A DNA stretch of 64,000 bases from Streptococcus uberis (lineage in GTDB: Bacteria > Bacillota > Bacilli > Lactobacillales > Streptococcaceae): NCBI RefSeq assembly GCF_900475595.1, contig NZ_LS483397.1, positions 1,025,001-1,089,000 on the forward strand, in the 5' to 3' direction. Below, in pieces: positions 9,426 to 16,878 of the stretch. The notes beneath the pieces were generated by a model. That model worked only from the letters and a program-made list of their open reading frames with translations. It did not search any database and was not told the DNA's origin. The first letter of the stretch is position 1. The number at the start of each line of letters is the position of its first letter. The position numbers were made by a program, and so were the translations under genes.

Positions 9426-10064
9426 ATGATTGGTCTACTTATGAAAACACAAAAATCAATAACACTACTTTTACTTTCCGTCTTATGCTTTTCGCTAGGA
9501 GCATGTTCTATCAAGGAATCAAATGCTTCGAAGAAAGGGGAAAAAACTGCATTAACAGCCAAAAAAAATGAACCCGCTAGCCATCAAGACAAGCGATTGG
9601 CTTTTGAAAAAATAAAAGTTGCTACTGCTCAGGAACAATTCAAGGGCGGAACCAGTATAGAAGAGTTAAAAGAGCTCTTTGGAGAACCTAGCAGTTTTGA
9701 ACAGAAGCCTGCTGGTAATGTAACCCTGGATCACTATACTTGGACCTTTGATCGCGTTTCCATTCAAGTCAACCTTTTTGAAAATAGTACTATTGTTAAA
9801 TCCATTACTAATTTTGCCTTTAATCGTGATTTAAACATATCATTAAAAGATTACAATAAAATCAAAAAAGGAATGTCTTATAATGAAGTCACGAAAATTT
9901 TAACGGAACCTGATGATTATTCACATGCTAGTTCCAGTGACAAAAGTCAACTTCAAGCCATCTGGGTCAGTGGGTTAAAAACCAAAACTCGAGGAAGTCA
10001 TATCTCATTGTTATTTGAAAACGATCAATTAATCGAAATGAGTCAAACAGGCTTAATTGATTAA
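9426..10064 (+). CDS. DUF3862-like lipoprotein
   Basis: A 212-residue exported lipoprotein. The signal peptide ends in the lipobox LGAC, followed by a charged Lys/Glu/Ser linker to about residue 60. Two related modules follow, each with a GTSIEELKELFGEPS or KKGMSYNEVTKILTEPD stretch. This repeat is typical of DUF3862 and SmpA/BLIP-like folds, often found in cell-surface binding proteins. No enzyme motif is seen. The start is uncertain: ATG 9426 and ATG 9441 are in frame and neither has a good ribosome site; 9441 (MKTQKS) gives the more typical signal peptide. The gene stands alone between two terminators. Its role is unknown. Confidence 0.82.
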   Translation: MIGLLMKTQKSITLLLLSVLCFSLGACSIKESNASKKGEKTALTAKKNEPASHQDKRLAFEKIKVATAQEQFKGGTSIEELKELFGEPSSFEQKPAGNVTLDHYTWTFDRVSIQVNLFENSTIVKSITNFAFNRDLNISLKDYNKIKKGMSYNEVTKILTEPDDYSHASSSDKSQLQAIWVSGLKTKTRGSHISLLFENDQLIEMSQTGLID

Positions 10065-10080
10065 TGCAAACACCTATCTT

Positions 10081-10107
10081 GGAAGACCAGAGTCTTCCTT
10101 TTTTTTA
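10081..10107 (+). terminator. Rho-independent terminator after the lipoprotein gene
   Basis: GGAAGAC-CAGA-GTCTTCC followed by eight or more T. Confidence 0.88.
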
Positions 10108-10158
10108 TTAAGATAATAAAAAAAGCCTACATAATATAGACTTTTAAAAGCGTCAAAA

Positions 10159-10230
10159 TCCACCTTGAGGGAATCGAACCCCCATTTCAAGAACCGGAAT
10201 CTTACGTGATATCCATTACACTAAAGGTGG
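10159..10230 (-). tRNA. tRNA-Arg (anticodon CCG)
   Basis: A complete 72-nt cloverleaf on the minus strand. The acceptor stem is CCACCTT/AAGGTGG, the anticodon loop is TTCCGGT, and the T-loop is GTTCGATTC. It reads CGG codons, which should be rare in this low-GC genome. CCA is not encoded. Confidence 0.95.
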
Positions 10231-10291
10231 CAATACCTTATAAGTATACCACAATCATCGTTTAAAATAAATGCGTTCTAGTGATAAAAAT

Positions 10292-10320
10292 CAAAAAAAG
10301 CTAAAGATTCCTTTAGCTTT
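10292..10320 (-). terminator. Rho-independent terminator after rpsA
   Basis: On the minus strand AGCTAAAG-GAAT-CTTTAGCT then a run of T, just past the rpsA stop codon. Confidence 0.88.
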
Positions 10321-10328
10321 TTGAATTA

Positions 10329-11546
10329 TTATAATTCAATATCACCGAACAAGTCAGCCATTGAGAAACCAGTTTGAGTTTCTGGTAATTCATAGTCACG
10401 TTTTTGTTCACGTTTTGGACGACGTGGACGTGATTGACGTTCGCTGTTGTTATTGTTATTATTGTTTTCGCCTTCTGCTTGCGCTGGACGTTCTTCAAGA
10501 GCTTTGATTGAAAGTGATACACGTTCATCAGCAGCATTAACTTCAAGAACTTTAACAGTAACTTCTTGACCTACAGAAAGTACATCTTTTGGATTTTCAA
10601 CGCGTTTGTGTGAGATTTGTGAAATGTGAACAAGTCCATCAATTCCAGGTAATACTTCAACGAAAGCACCGAAGTCAGTTAAACGTTTAACTTTACCTTC
10701 TACAACATCGCCTTGAGCAAGTTTTTGTTCAACCCCATCCCATGGTCCAGGTGTTGTAGCTTTAAGAGAAAGTGATACACGTCCTGCTTCTTCATCGATA
10801 GAAAGAACTTTAACTTCTACTTCATCTCCAACTGAAACAACTGATTTTGGTGAAACGTTACGTTCATGTGATAATTCAGTCACGTGAACAAGTCCATCAA
10901 CACCACCAAGATCAATAAAGGCACCAAAGCTTGTTAAACGAGCAACTGTACCAGTAACAACTGAACCTTCAGAAAGTTTTGAGAAAACTTCTTGACGAGC
11001 AGCAGCTGTTGTTTCTTCAATCACTTCACGACGTGATAAGATAAAACGGTTTTCAGCAGCATCAACTTCTTTGATTTTAGCATCAAATTCTTGACCAACA
11101 AATTTTTCAGTGTTACGTACAAAACGAGTGTCAATCATTGAAGCTGGAATAAATCCACGTAAACCTTCAAATTCAACTGAAAGGCCACCTTTGACAGCGC
11201 GAGTTCCTTTAACAGTAACTACTTCACCTTCACGACCGATAAGTTTGTCCCATGCTTTGCGAGCTTCTAAACGTTTTTTAGATACTAGGAAAGTTACAGT
11301 ATCTGTATCTTTACCTACAACTTGACGAAGAACAAGTACTTCAACTGTGTCGCCAGCTTTAACAAAATCGTTAATATCAGCATCACGTTCATTAGTCAAT
11401 TCACGAAGTGTTAAGACACCTTCAACACCAGTACCTTCGATAACAACGTTTGCTTGACCGTTATCAACTGTTAAAACTTCCGCAGTGACTACATCACCAG
11501 GGTTGACTTCGCTAACACTGTTTAGCAAATCTTCAAATTCATTCAT
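10329..11546 (-). CDS. rpsA: 30S ribosomal protein S1 homologue
   Basis: An RNA-binding protein of 405 residues with four S1 (OB-fold) repeats, at about residues 15-85, 105-170, 190-260 and 275-345. The third and fourth are the best conserved ([22 protein letters not shown] and [20 protein letters not shown]). E. coli S1 has six repeats; the four-repeat form is usual in Firmicutes. A low-complexity Asn run (about 362-369) precedes an Arg/Lys-rich segment. The start ATG has GGAGG upstream. A strong hairpin lies in the leader, and two tRNA genes lie upstream on the same strand. Confidence 0.97.
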   Translation of the reverse strand: MNEFEDLLNSVSEVNPGDVVTAEVLTVDNGQANVVIEGTGVEGVLTLRELTNERDADINDFVKAGDTVEVLVLRQVVGKDTDTVTFLVSKKRLEARKAWDKLIGREGEVVTVKGTRAVKGGLSVEFEGLRGFIPASMIDTRFVRNTEKFVGQEFDAKIKEVDAAENRFILSRREVIEETTAAARQEVFSKLSEGSVVTGTVARLTSFGAFIDLGGVDGLVHVTELSHERNVSPKSVVSVGDEVEVKVLSIDEEAGRVSLSLKATTPGPWDGVEQKLAQGDVVEGKVKRLTDFGAFVEVLPGIDGLVHISQISHKRVENPKDVLSVGQEVTVKVLEVNAADERVSLSIKALEERPAQAEGENNNNNNNSERQSRPRRPKREQKRDYELPETQTGFSMADLFGDIEL

Positions 11547-11564
11547 TCTAAAAAATCCTCCAAC

Positions 11565-11588
11565 AAAAGCTAGCTAGTGCTAGCTTTT
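11565..11588 (-). other. hairpin in the rpsA leader or tRNA-operon terminator
   Basis: On the minus strand AAAAGCTAG-CACTAG-CTAGCTTTT, a perfect 9-bp stem with a short T run, ending just ahead of the rpsA ribosome site. It could end the tRNA-Tyr/Gln transcript or control rpsA translation. Confidence 0.6.
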
Positions 11589-11671
11589 GATAACAATATA
11601 TTTTCTCAAGGTAACCCGCAACGACAACAACTTTTATCTTTGACGGTCTCAGATAATTCTGATACCTCTGA

Positions 11672-11743
11672 CTGGGGTAGCTGGATTCGAACCAACGCAT
11701 GAGGGAGTCAAAGTCCCTTGCCTTACCGCTTGGCTATACCCCA
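11672..11743 (-). tRNA. tRNA-Gln (anticodon TTG)
   Basis: 72 nt, acceptor stem TGGGGTA/TACCCCA, anticodon loop CTTTGAC, discriminator G. It lies 5 nt after tRNA-Tyr, so the two are co-transcribed. Confidence 0.95.
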
Positions 11744-11748
11744 TGAAA

Positions 11749-11829
11749 TGGAAAGAGAGGGATTCGAACCCCCGAACCCGAAGGAGCGGATTTACAGTCC
11801 GCCGCGTTTAGCCTCTTCGCTATCTTTCC
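11749..11829 (-). tRNA. tRNA-Tyr (anticodon GTA)
   Basis: 81 nt with the long variable arm of class II tRNAs, acceptor stem GGAAAGA/TCTTTCC, anticodon loop CTGTAAA. Confidence 0.96.
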
Positions 11830-11844
11830 ATAACAACAAAAACT

Positions 11845-11873
11845 ATTCTAACATAGTTTTTGAGTCCACGCAA
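11845..11873 (-). promoter_or_regulatory. promoter of the tRNA-Tyr/tRNA-Gln operon
   Basis: TTGCGT (11868-11873), 17-nt spacer, TAGAAT (11845-11850) preceded by TGT, about 15 nt before the tRNA-Tyr 5' end. The same bases can also form a hairpin (AAAACTAT/ATAGTTTT) that could end the gene upstream. Confidence 0.65.
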
Positions 11874-11889
11874 GTGTTTTTACCCACTT

Positions 11890-12120
11890 TTAGTTATTCA
11901 AATTGTAGTTTTCAATGATATTTTCAACTGCTTGTTCCAAGCTTTTGAAGATGCTTTCAACACTTCCATTTTTAACAACGACAAACTTATCATCAAGCTC
12001 AGCAATTTCTCCAACTAAGCGTTTTCCAATTTGCAAATGATAGCCGTCAATCATATTATTTTCGAGTGAAACTTTATGATCAATCATTTGAATTTCAATT
12101 TTTTTATCTTTTTTACTCAT
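11890..12120 (-). CDS. DUF2969 family protein
   Basis: A 76-residue lactic-acid-bacterial protein of unknown role. It begins MSKKDKKIEIQMIDHK and has the pattern GYHLQIGKRLVGEIAELDDKF seen in the DUF2969 family. I place the start at ATG 12120, which has GTGAGGT 5-6 nt upstream; an in-frame upstream extension to 12174 has no ribosome site and reads as a phenylalanine-rich leader. It lies downstream of ilvE but is separated from it by a terminator. Confidence 0.8.
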   Translation of the reverse strand: MSKKDKKIEIQMIDHKVSLENNMIDGYHLQIGKRLVGEIAELDDKFVVVKNGSVESIFKSLEQAVENIIENYNLNN

Positions 12121-12154
12121 TCTATACCTCACTTTTACCATTTTACAAAAAAAG

Positions 12155-12178
12155 AAAAAAGCTTGCAAGAGCAAGCTC
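12155..12178 (-). terminator. Rho-independent terminator after ilvE
   Basis: On the minus strand AGCTTGC-TCTT-GCAAGCT then TTTTTCTTTTTTT, directly after the ilvE stop codon. Confidence 0.88.
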
Positions 12179-12183
12179 TATTT

Positions 12184-13206
12184 TTAATCAACTTTAACAA
12201 TCCAACCTTCTGGTGCTTCAATATCACCAAACTGAATGCCAACTAACTCGTCATAAAGACGACGAGTAACCGGACCTACTTCTGTTTCAGAATAGAAAAC
12301 GTGACGTTTATCCTTGAATTGGATACCTCCGATTGGTGAAATGACAGCTGCCGTTCCACAAGCACCCGCTTCAACAAAACGGTCAAGTTCAGCAATTGGA
12401 ACATCACCTTCAATAACAGTCATCCCAAGTCTCTTTTCAGCAAGCTCAAGAAGAGAGTATTTAGTGATAGATGGCAGAATTGATGGACTAAGTGGCGTTA
12501 CAAATTCGTTATCAGCAGTAATACCAAAGAAATTGGCTGCACCTACTTCTTCAATTTTAGTGTGCGTTGCAGGATCTAAGTAAATCACATCGGAATAGCC
12601 ATTTGATTTAGCCTGTTTACCTGGAAGAAGGGATCCGGCATAGTTTCCACCTACTTTAGCAGCACCTGTTCCATAAGGAGCTGCACGGTCATAGTCTTCT
12701 GATACAATAAAGTTTGTTGGAACAAGACCACCTTTGAAATAAGCACCTACCGGCATTGCAAAAACAGTAAAAATATATTCATTTGCTGGTTTTACACCAA
12801 TAATATCACCTACACCAATTAAGAGTGGTCGTAAATAAAGTGTCGCACCTGTTCCATATGGAGGAACATAGTCTTCATTCGCTTTAACCACTTGTTTAAC
12901 GGCATCAATAAATTGTTCTGTTGGAACTTGAGGCATTAGGAGGCGATCAGCTGTTGCTTGAAGGCGGGCAGCATTACGATCAGGTCTAAACAATTGAATA
13001 GAACCATCTTTGGTACGATAAGCTTTTAACCCTTCAAAAGCTTGTTGCCCATAATGTAAGGCTGGCGAAGCTTCAGAAATATGTAAAGTAGCGTCTTCAG
13101 ACAATTGACCATTGTCCCATTGACCATCCTTATAATACGAAACATATCTATATGGTAATTTATGATATTCAAATCCTAGGTTATCCCAATCAATTTCTAC
13201 TGTCAT
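12184..13206 (-). CDS. ilvE: branched-chain amino acid aminotransferase
   Basis: A PLP enzyme that interconverts Leu, Ile and Val with their 2-oxo acids using glutamate/2-oxoglutarate. It has 340 residues, standard for the class IV fold. Visible landmarks are HYGQQAFEGLKAYR (about 51-64), the lysine in the GGNYAGSLLPGKQAK region that carries PLP, and EEVGAANFFGI. The start ATG has TGAGG 7 nt upstream, and a promoter (TTGATA-16-TAAAAT) lies in the gap before parC. No T-box or leader peptide is visible, so amino-acid control, if any, is likely by a repressor such as CodY. Confidence 0.97.
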   Translation of the reverse strand: MTVEIDWDNLGFEYHKLPYRYVSYYKDGQWDNGQLSEDATLHISEASPALHYGQQAFEGLKAYRTKDGSIQLFRPDRNAARLQATADRLLMPQVPTEQFIDAVKQVVKANEDYVPPYGTGATLYLRPLLIGVGDIIGVKPANEYIFTVFAMPVGAYFKGGLVPTNFIVSEDYDRAAPYGTGAAKVGGNYAGSLLPGKQAKSNGYSDVIYLDPATHTKIEEVGAANFFGITADNEFVTPLSPSILPSITKYSLLELAEKRLGMTVIEGDVPIAELDRFVEAGACGTAAVISPIGGIQFKDKRHVFYSETEVGPVTRRLYDELVGIQFGDIEAPEGWIVKVD

Positions 13207-13232
13207 CCTAATACCTCATTTCTTTTTTTATT

Positions 13233-13260
13233 ATTTTACCTTAAATTGATATTTTATCAA
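13233..13260 (-). promoter_or_regulatory. promoter of ilvE
   Basis: TTGATA (13255-13260), 16-nt spacer, TAAAAT (13233-13238) on the minus strand. Confidence 0.6.
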
Positions 13261-13302
13261 GTGTTATTATAATATTTTTAATATTCGGAATATTCCACAA
13301 AA

Positions 13303-13326
13303 ATAAAACAAAAGGCAATGCCTTTT
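13303..13326 (-). terminator. Rho-independent terminator overlapping the parC stop
   Basis: On the minus strand AAAAGGC-ATT-GCCTTTT followed by GTTTTATTTTT. The stem is short with a 3-nt loop. Confidence 0.7.
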
Positions 13327-15784
13327 ATTTTATCGTTGCTGTTAGAACTTCTTGTTCAGATATTGTATCTGAAATAAAGGAACCATTACTAGTCCGTTCA
13401 GCCAAAGAATAACTTCTTAAATCAATGACATATTCTTGACCTGTTTTACTAATAACAAGAAGTTCTTGTGCCTGATTACTTTCTTCTACTGGATCATTGA
13501 ATAGATCTATAGTACTCGTTGGTGCATCTCCATGAACAGCGCCCGCAAAGAAGACACGGTGAGGTTTATTTTTTAATTCTCTAAGTACCAGTAATCCCCG
13601 GTTTGCACGGCTCGTCTGCGGGATATCACTTGTTGCCACACGTTTGAGACTTCCGCGTTGTGTTAAAACAAAGAAACTATCCGTACTTGCCAAAAAGGCG
13701 GCAGCTATGTGATCACCGGCTTTAAGATTCATAGCTTTTACTCCTGCAGATTTCAAACCTTGAACAGGTACTTCTTCGGCAGAAAATCGTAAAGCATAAC
13801 CTTGGTGAGAAACTAACAAAATATCTTCAAAGAAAATAGGAGCTACTGTAACAATACGATCTTGCTCGTTTTTGAGTTTAGCATACTTGGTTGATTTTGT
13901 TCTATAAGTACGCCATGGCGTTAAATCTTTACGGTCAAAGCGTTTGATTTGTCCAAGCTGAGTCACTGAGAAATAAGAGCCTTTTTCAAAATGATCAACA
14001 ATCTCAGCATGTAAAATGAGTTCATCTGTGGCGAAGTTAGTAATATGCTGCGACAGATGTTCTCCAATTTCTTTCCATTTGATATCTTGGAGCTCATGAA
14101 TTGGTCGATATATGACATTCCCTTGATCCGTAAAAAGAAGCAAGTGTTGTGTTGTTTTAGCATTTTCGACAAAAATCAAATGATCATCATCACGTTTCCC
14201 AATTTCCTCAAGACTGGATGCGTTAAAGGAACGTGGACTAGTCCGTTTGATATAACCACTTTTTGTGACACTAACAAAAGTTTCTTCTTCGACAATTAAT
14301 GATGCCGTATCGATTTCAATAGTTTGAGCCTCTTTTTGAAGTTCAGAACGACGTTCATTGCCAAATTTTTTCTTAACATCACGCAATTCCCGTTTCATGA
14401 CATTGTACATGGTAGCTTCATCACCAATAATAGCAGTCAACGTTTTGATCAAGTCGTTGAGCTCATCTTCTTCTTTTTGCAAGGTTAAGATATCTGTGTT
14501 CGTCAAACGGTAAAGTTGCAAGGTTACAATAGCTTCCGCTTGTTCTTCGGTGAAAGCATAGCTGACTTTCAAGTTTTCTTTGGCATCCGCTTTGTTGTCA
14601 GATGCACGGATTAAAGCAATAACCTCATCTAGAATTGACAAGACCCTGATTAAGCCTTCAACAATATGAAGTCTCTTTTCAGCTTTTGCCTTATCAAATC
14701 TGGAACGCTCAATAATAATAGACTTACGATGTGCAATGTAAGAACTAAGAATTTTCTGAATGCCAACTTGGTGAGGGGTAAAATGATCAATGGCCACCAT
14801 GTTGAAATTATAGTTAACTTGTAAATCTGTGTATTTTAATAAATAGTTTAATACGGTCTCTGTATCAGCATCTTTTTTCAATTCGATAGCAATGCGAAGA
14901 CCCGTTCTATCAGATTCATCTCTGACTTCAACAATTCCTGGTACTTTATTATTGACGCGGACATCATCAATCTTTTTGACCAAGACAGACTTATTGATTT
15001 CATAAGGAATCTCTGTGACAATTATTTGTTGTTTGCCACCTTTCAACTCTTCAATTTCTGTCCTAGAACGAACAACAACGCGCCCTTTACCCGTTTCATA
15101 AGCTTTTTTAATTTCATCTGCACCTTGAATGATTCCACCTGTTGGAAAATCAGGGCCAGGAAGAAATTCCATCAATTTTTCCAATTTAGCATTGGGATGG
15201 TCAATCATATAAACTGTCGCATCAATCACTTCCGCTAAATTATGGGGCGGAATATCGGTTGCATAACCAGCAGAGATTCCTGTTGCTCCATTCACTAAAA
15301 GATTAGGAAAGGCAGCGGGTAAAACAGTAGGTTCCTTTTCCGTATCATCAAAGTTCCATGCAAAAGGAACCGTATTTTTGTCAATATCTTGAAGTAAAAA
15401 ACCAGATATTTCCGATAAACGGGCTTCCGTATAACGCATGGCAGCCGGTGGATCACCATCCATAGAACCATTATTACCATGCATTTCTACTAAAATTTCA
15501 CGATTTTTCCAGTCTTGACTCATCCGAACCATGGCATCATAAATAGAGGAATCTCCATGGGGATGGAAATTACCCATGATATTACCAACAGATTTAGCAG
15601 ATTTACGGAAACCTTTTTCAAAGGTATTACCGTCCTTATTCATGGAATAAAGAATACGGCGTTGTACAGGTTTCAGACCATCCCGTATATCAGGAAGAGC
15701 CCTCTCCTGGATAATATATTTAGAATAGCGCCCAAAGCGCTCTCCCATTATGTCTTCTAAAGACATGTTTTGAATATTACTCAT
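13325..15784 (-). CDS. parC: DNA topoisomerase IV subunit A
   Basis: The breakage-reunion subunit of topoisomerase IV, which separates linked daughter chromosomes together with ParE. It has 819 residues. The catalytic tyrosine is in PPAAMRYTEAR (Tyr118). The quinolone-resistance region reads HPHGDSSIYDAM with Ser79 and Asp83, the wild-type residues at positions that are usually changed in resistant streptococci. The C-terminal beta-pinwheel repeats span about 500-800. parE lies upstream on the same strand, separated by a DUF1232 gene and two structured gaps. The start codon is preceded by CTTGGTATCTTA instead of a clear ribosome site. Confidence 0.97.
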   Translation of the reverse strand: MSNIQNMSLEDIMGERFGRYSKYIIQERALPDIRDGLKPVQRRILYSMNKDGNTFEKGFRKSAKSVGNIMGNFHPHGDSSIYDAMVRMSQDWKNREILVEMHGNNGSMDGDPPAAMRYTEARLSEISGFLLQDIDKNTVPFAWNFDDTEKEPTVLPAAFPNLLVNGATGISAGYATDIPPHNLAEVIDATVYMIDHPNAKLEKLMEFLPGPDFPTGGIIQGADEIKKAYETGKGRVVVRSRTEIEELKGGKQQIIVTEIPYEINKSVLVKKIDDVRVNNKVPGIVEVRDESDRTGLRIAIELKKDADTETVLNYLLKYTDLQVNYNFNMVAIDHFTPHQVGIQKILSSYIAHRKSIIIERSRFDKAKAEKRLHIVEGLIRVLSILDEVIALIRASDNKADAKENLKVSYAFTEEQAEAIVTLQLYRLTNTDILTLQKEEDELNDLIKTLTAIIGDEATMYNVMKRELRDVKKKFGNERRSELQKEAQTIEIDTASLIVEEETFVSVTKSGYIKRTSPRSFNASSLEEIGKRDDDHLIFVENAKTTQHLLLFTDQGNVIYRPIHELQDIKWKEIGEHLSQHITNFATDELILHAEIVDHFEKGSYFSVTQLGQIKRFDRKDLTPWRTYRTKSTKYAKLKNEQDRIVTVAPIFFEDILLVSHQGYALRFSAEEVPVQGLKSAGVKAMNLKAGDHIAAAFLASTDSFFVLTQRGSLKRVATSDIPQTSRANRGLLVLRELKNKPHRVFFAGAVHGDAPTSTIDLFNDPVEESNQAQELLVISKTGQEYVIDLRSYSLAERTSNGSFISDTISEQEVLTATIK

Positions 15785-16170
15785 ACATTAAGATACCAAG
15801 CCCGTGAAAATGCAAAGTAAAAATAGGAAATCGATAGCTCATCCTGATGAGTTAGAGATTTGTCTTTTTTACACAGCAATTAGGGCAGGTTCAATTCCTT
15901 TCTATAAAGTGAAAAGAGTTAAAGTTTAAATAGAAACTGAAAGGAGTTTAGCCTTTGTTCAGTTTCTATTGATTTAGAAAGTTTAAGATTTTTTAGAATG
16001 AAAACTACTGTGGACTTTATCTTAAAGTCAACCATTCTTTTGAAAGATAATGACCATATTTTTCTTTCTGACACAAAATATCAAGACAAGCTAAGAAAGG
16101 GGATCTTGCCTATGCTTGTCTTGAAATCATGTGGTAATGTGGTCATTCCAATACCCTAAATGGGTAACTA
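15785..16170. other. 386-bp structured gap between the DUF1232 gene and parC
   Basis: No convincing ORF on either strand. It holds a perfect 13-bp inverted repeat AATAGAAACTGAA..TTCAGTTTCTATT (about 15929-15971) and an inverted pair CAAGACAAGC..GCTTGTCTTG (about 16080-16126). Its parC-proximal end shares CTTGGTATCTTA with the deoD leader. This could be an RNA element or a degenerate repeat. Confidence 0.6.
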
Positions 16171-16581
16171 TTATTGTGTAAGCTTACGGCTGGCTTTCCA
16201 TTGACGGTAGTCCTCAATATCTTTATTTACCATTTTCCAACATGCTCCTACTACTAAAGCATCATCTAATTGACCAAGAAAAGGAATCCAATCTGGAATT
16301 AAGTCAACTGGTGATAAAAAGTAAAGTAAAGCACTAATAATAGCTAAAATCGTTCCTCGAGGTACACGCGTGTAATCCTTTTTCAAATAAGAACGAATCA
16401 TGCTAATAAATATAGGAATTAATTTCAGTTCTTGACGAATAAAGGGAATCCACTTCAAGCGTTTTTCCACTTTTTCTAAAAAAGTATCCATTTTAGCATC
16501 GTCTTTTAATAAAGTATCAGCCTTCTGGTAACCTTTTTGTAACTCTTCCATCGCACGCTTTGAATTCAATTTTTTTCTCAT
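16171..16581 (-). CDS. DUF1232 family membrane protein
   Basis: A 136-residue protein. The C-terminal half carries the DUF1232 signature: RGTILAIISALLYFLSPVDLIPDWIPFLGQLDDALV (two short hydrophobic helices around the conserved SPxDLIPD). The N-terminal 70 residues are charged and helical. I choose ATG 16581, which has GGAGGGG 6 nt upstream, over the in-frame TTG at 16596 that overlaps that site. The family is widespread and has no firm function. It lies between parE and parC but with long gaps on both sides, so it may have its own transcript. Confidence 0.83.
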   Translation of the reverse strand: MRKKLNSKRAMEELQKGYQKADTLLKDDAKMDTFLEKVEKRLKWIPFIRQELKLIPIFISMIRSYLKKDYTRVPRGTILAIISALLYFLSPVDLIPDWIPFLGQLDDALVVGACWKMVNKDIEDYRQWKASRKLTQ

Positions 16582-16702
16582 TTCATGCCCCTCCAATTAG
16601 ATCTATCATTTAGTAAAACAGTTCTATCGTTGGTAGTGACCAACTTATCCTTATTTTAGCATAAGTTAAAGAGATCATTAAATGAAAACATTGACATGCA
16701 AA

Positions 16703-16744
16703 AGCAGCAAGTGTTTTATGAAGAGGTGCATTAGCACCCTTCTT
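16703..16744. repeat. intergenic direct repeat, copy 1
   Basis: A 40-odd-nt unit containing GAAGAGGTGC-ATTA-GCACCCTTC, able to fold into a hairpin. A second copy lies 128 nt downstream. The core differs between copies only at a few positions. Confidence 0.75.
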
Positions 16745-16830
16745 GAAATTCAGAATATCACGACGAGAGAAAAGAAAATCGATACCATTTTCTTTTCGAA
16801 CTAGTGAGGGAGTTAGCTTGACCGCATTAT

Positions 16831-16875
16831 AGCGGCAAGCGTCTTGTGAAGAGGTGCTTTAGCACCCTTCACAAG
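16831..16875. repeat. intergenic direct repeat, copy 2
   Basis: Second copy, with GTGAAGAGGTGC-TTTA-GCACCCTTCAC as a longer hairpin, ending just past the parE stop codon. No T run follows on the parE strand, so it is not a standard terminator. Confidence 0.75.
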
Positions 16876-16878
16876 TAC

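Noticed and set aside
10313..10546. 77-residue minus-strand ORF
   Set aside because: Frame shadow of the repetitive, Asn-rich end of rpsA.
11718..11918. 66-residue plus-strand ORF
   Set aside because: It runs antisense through tRNA-Gln, tRNA-Tyr and their promoter.
12100..13324. T-box or leader peptide controlling ilvE
   Set aside because: The gap upstream of ilvE is short and has no T-box sequence or run of branched-chain codons.
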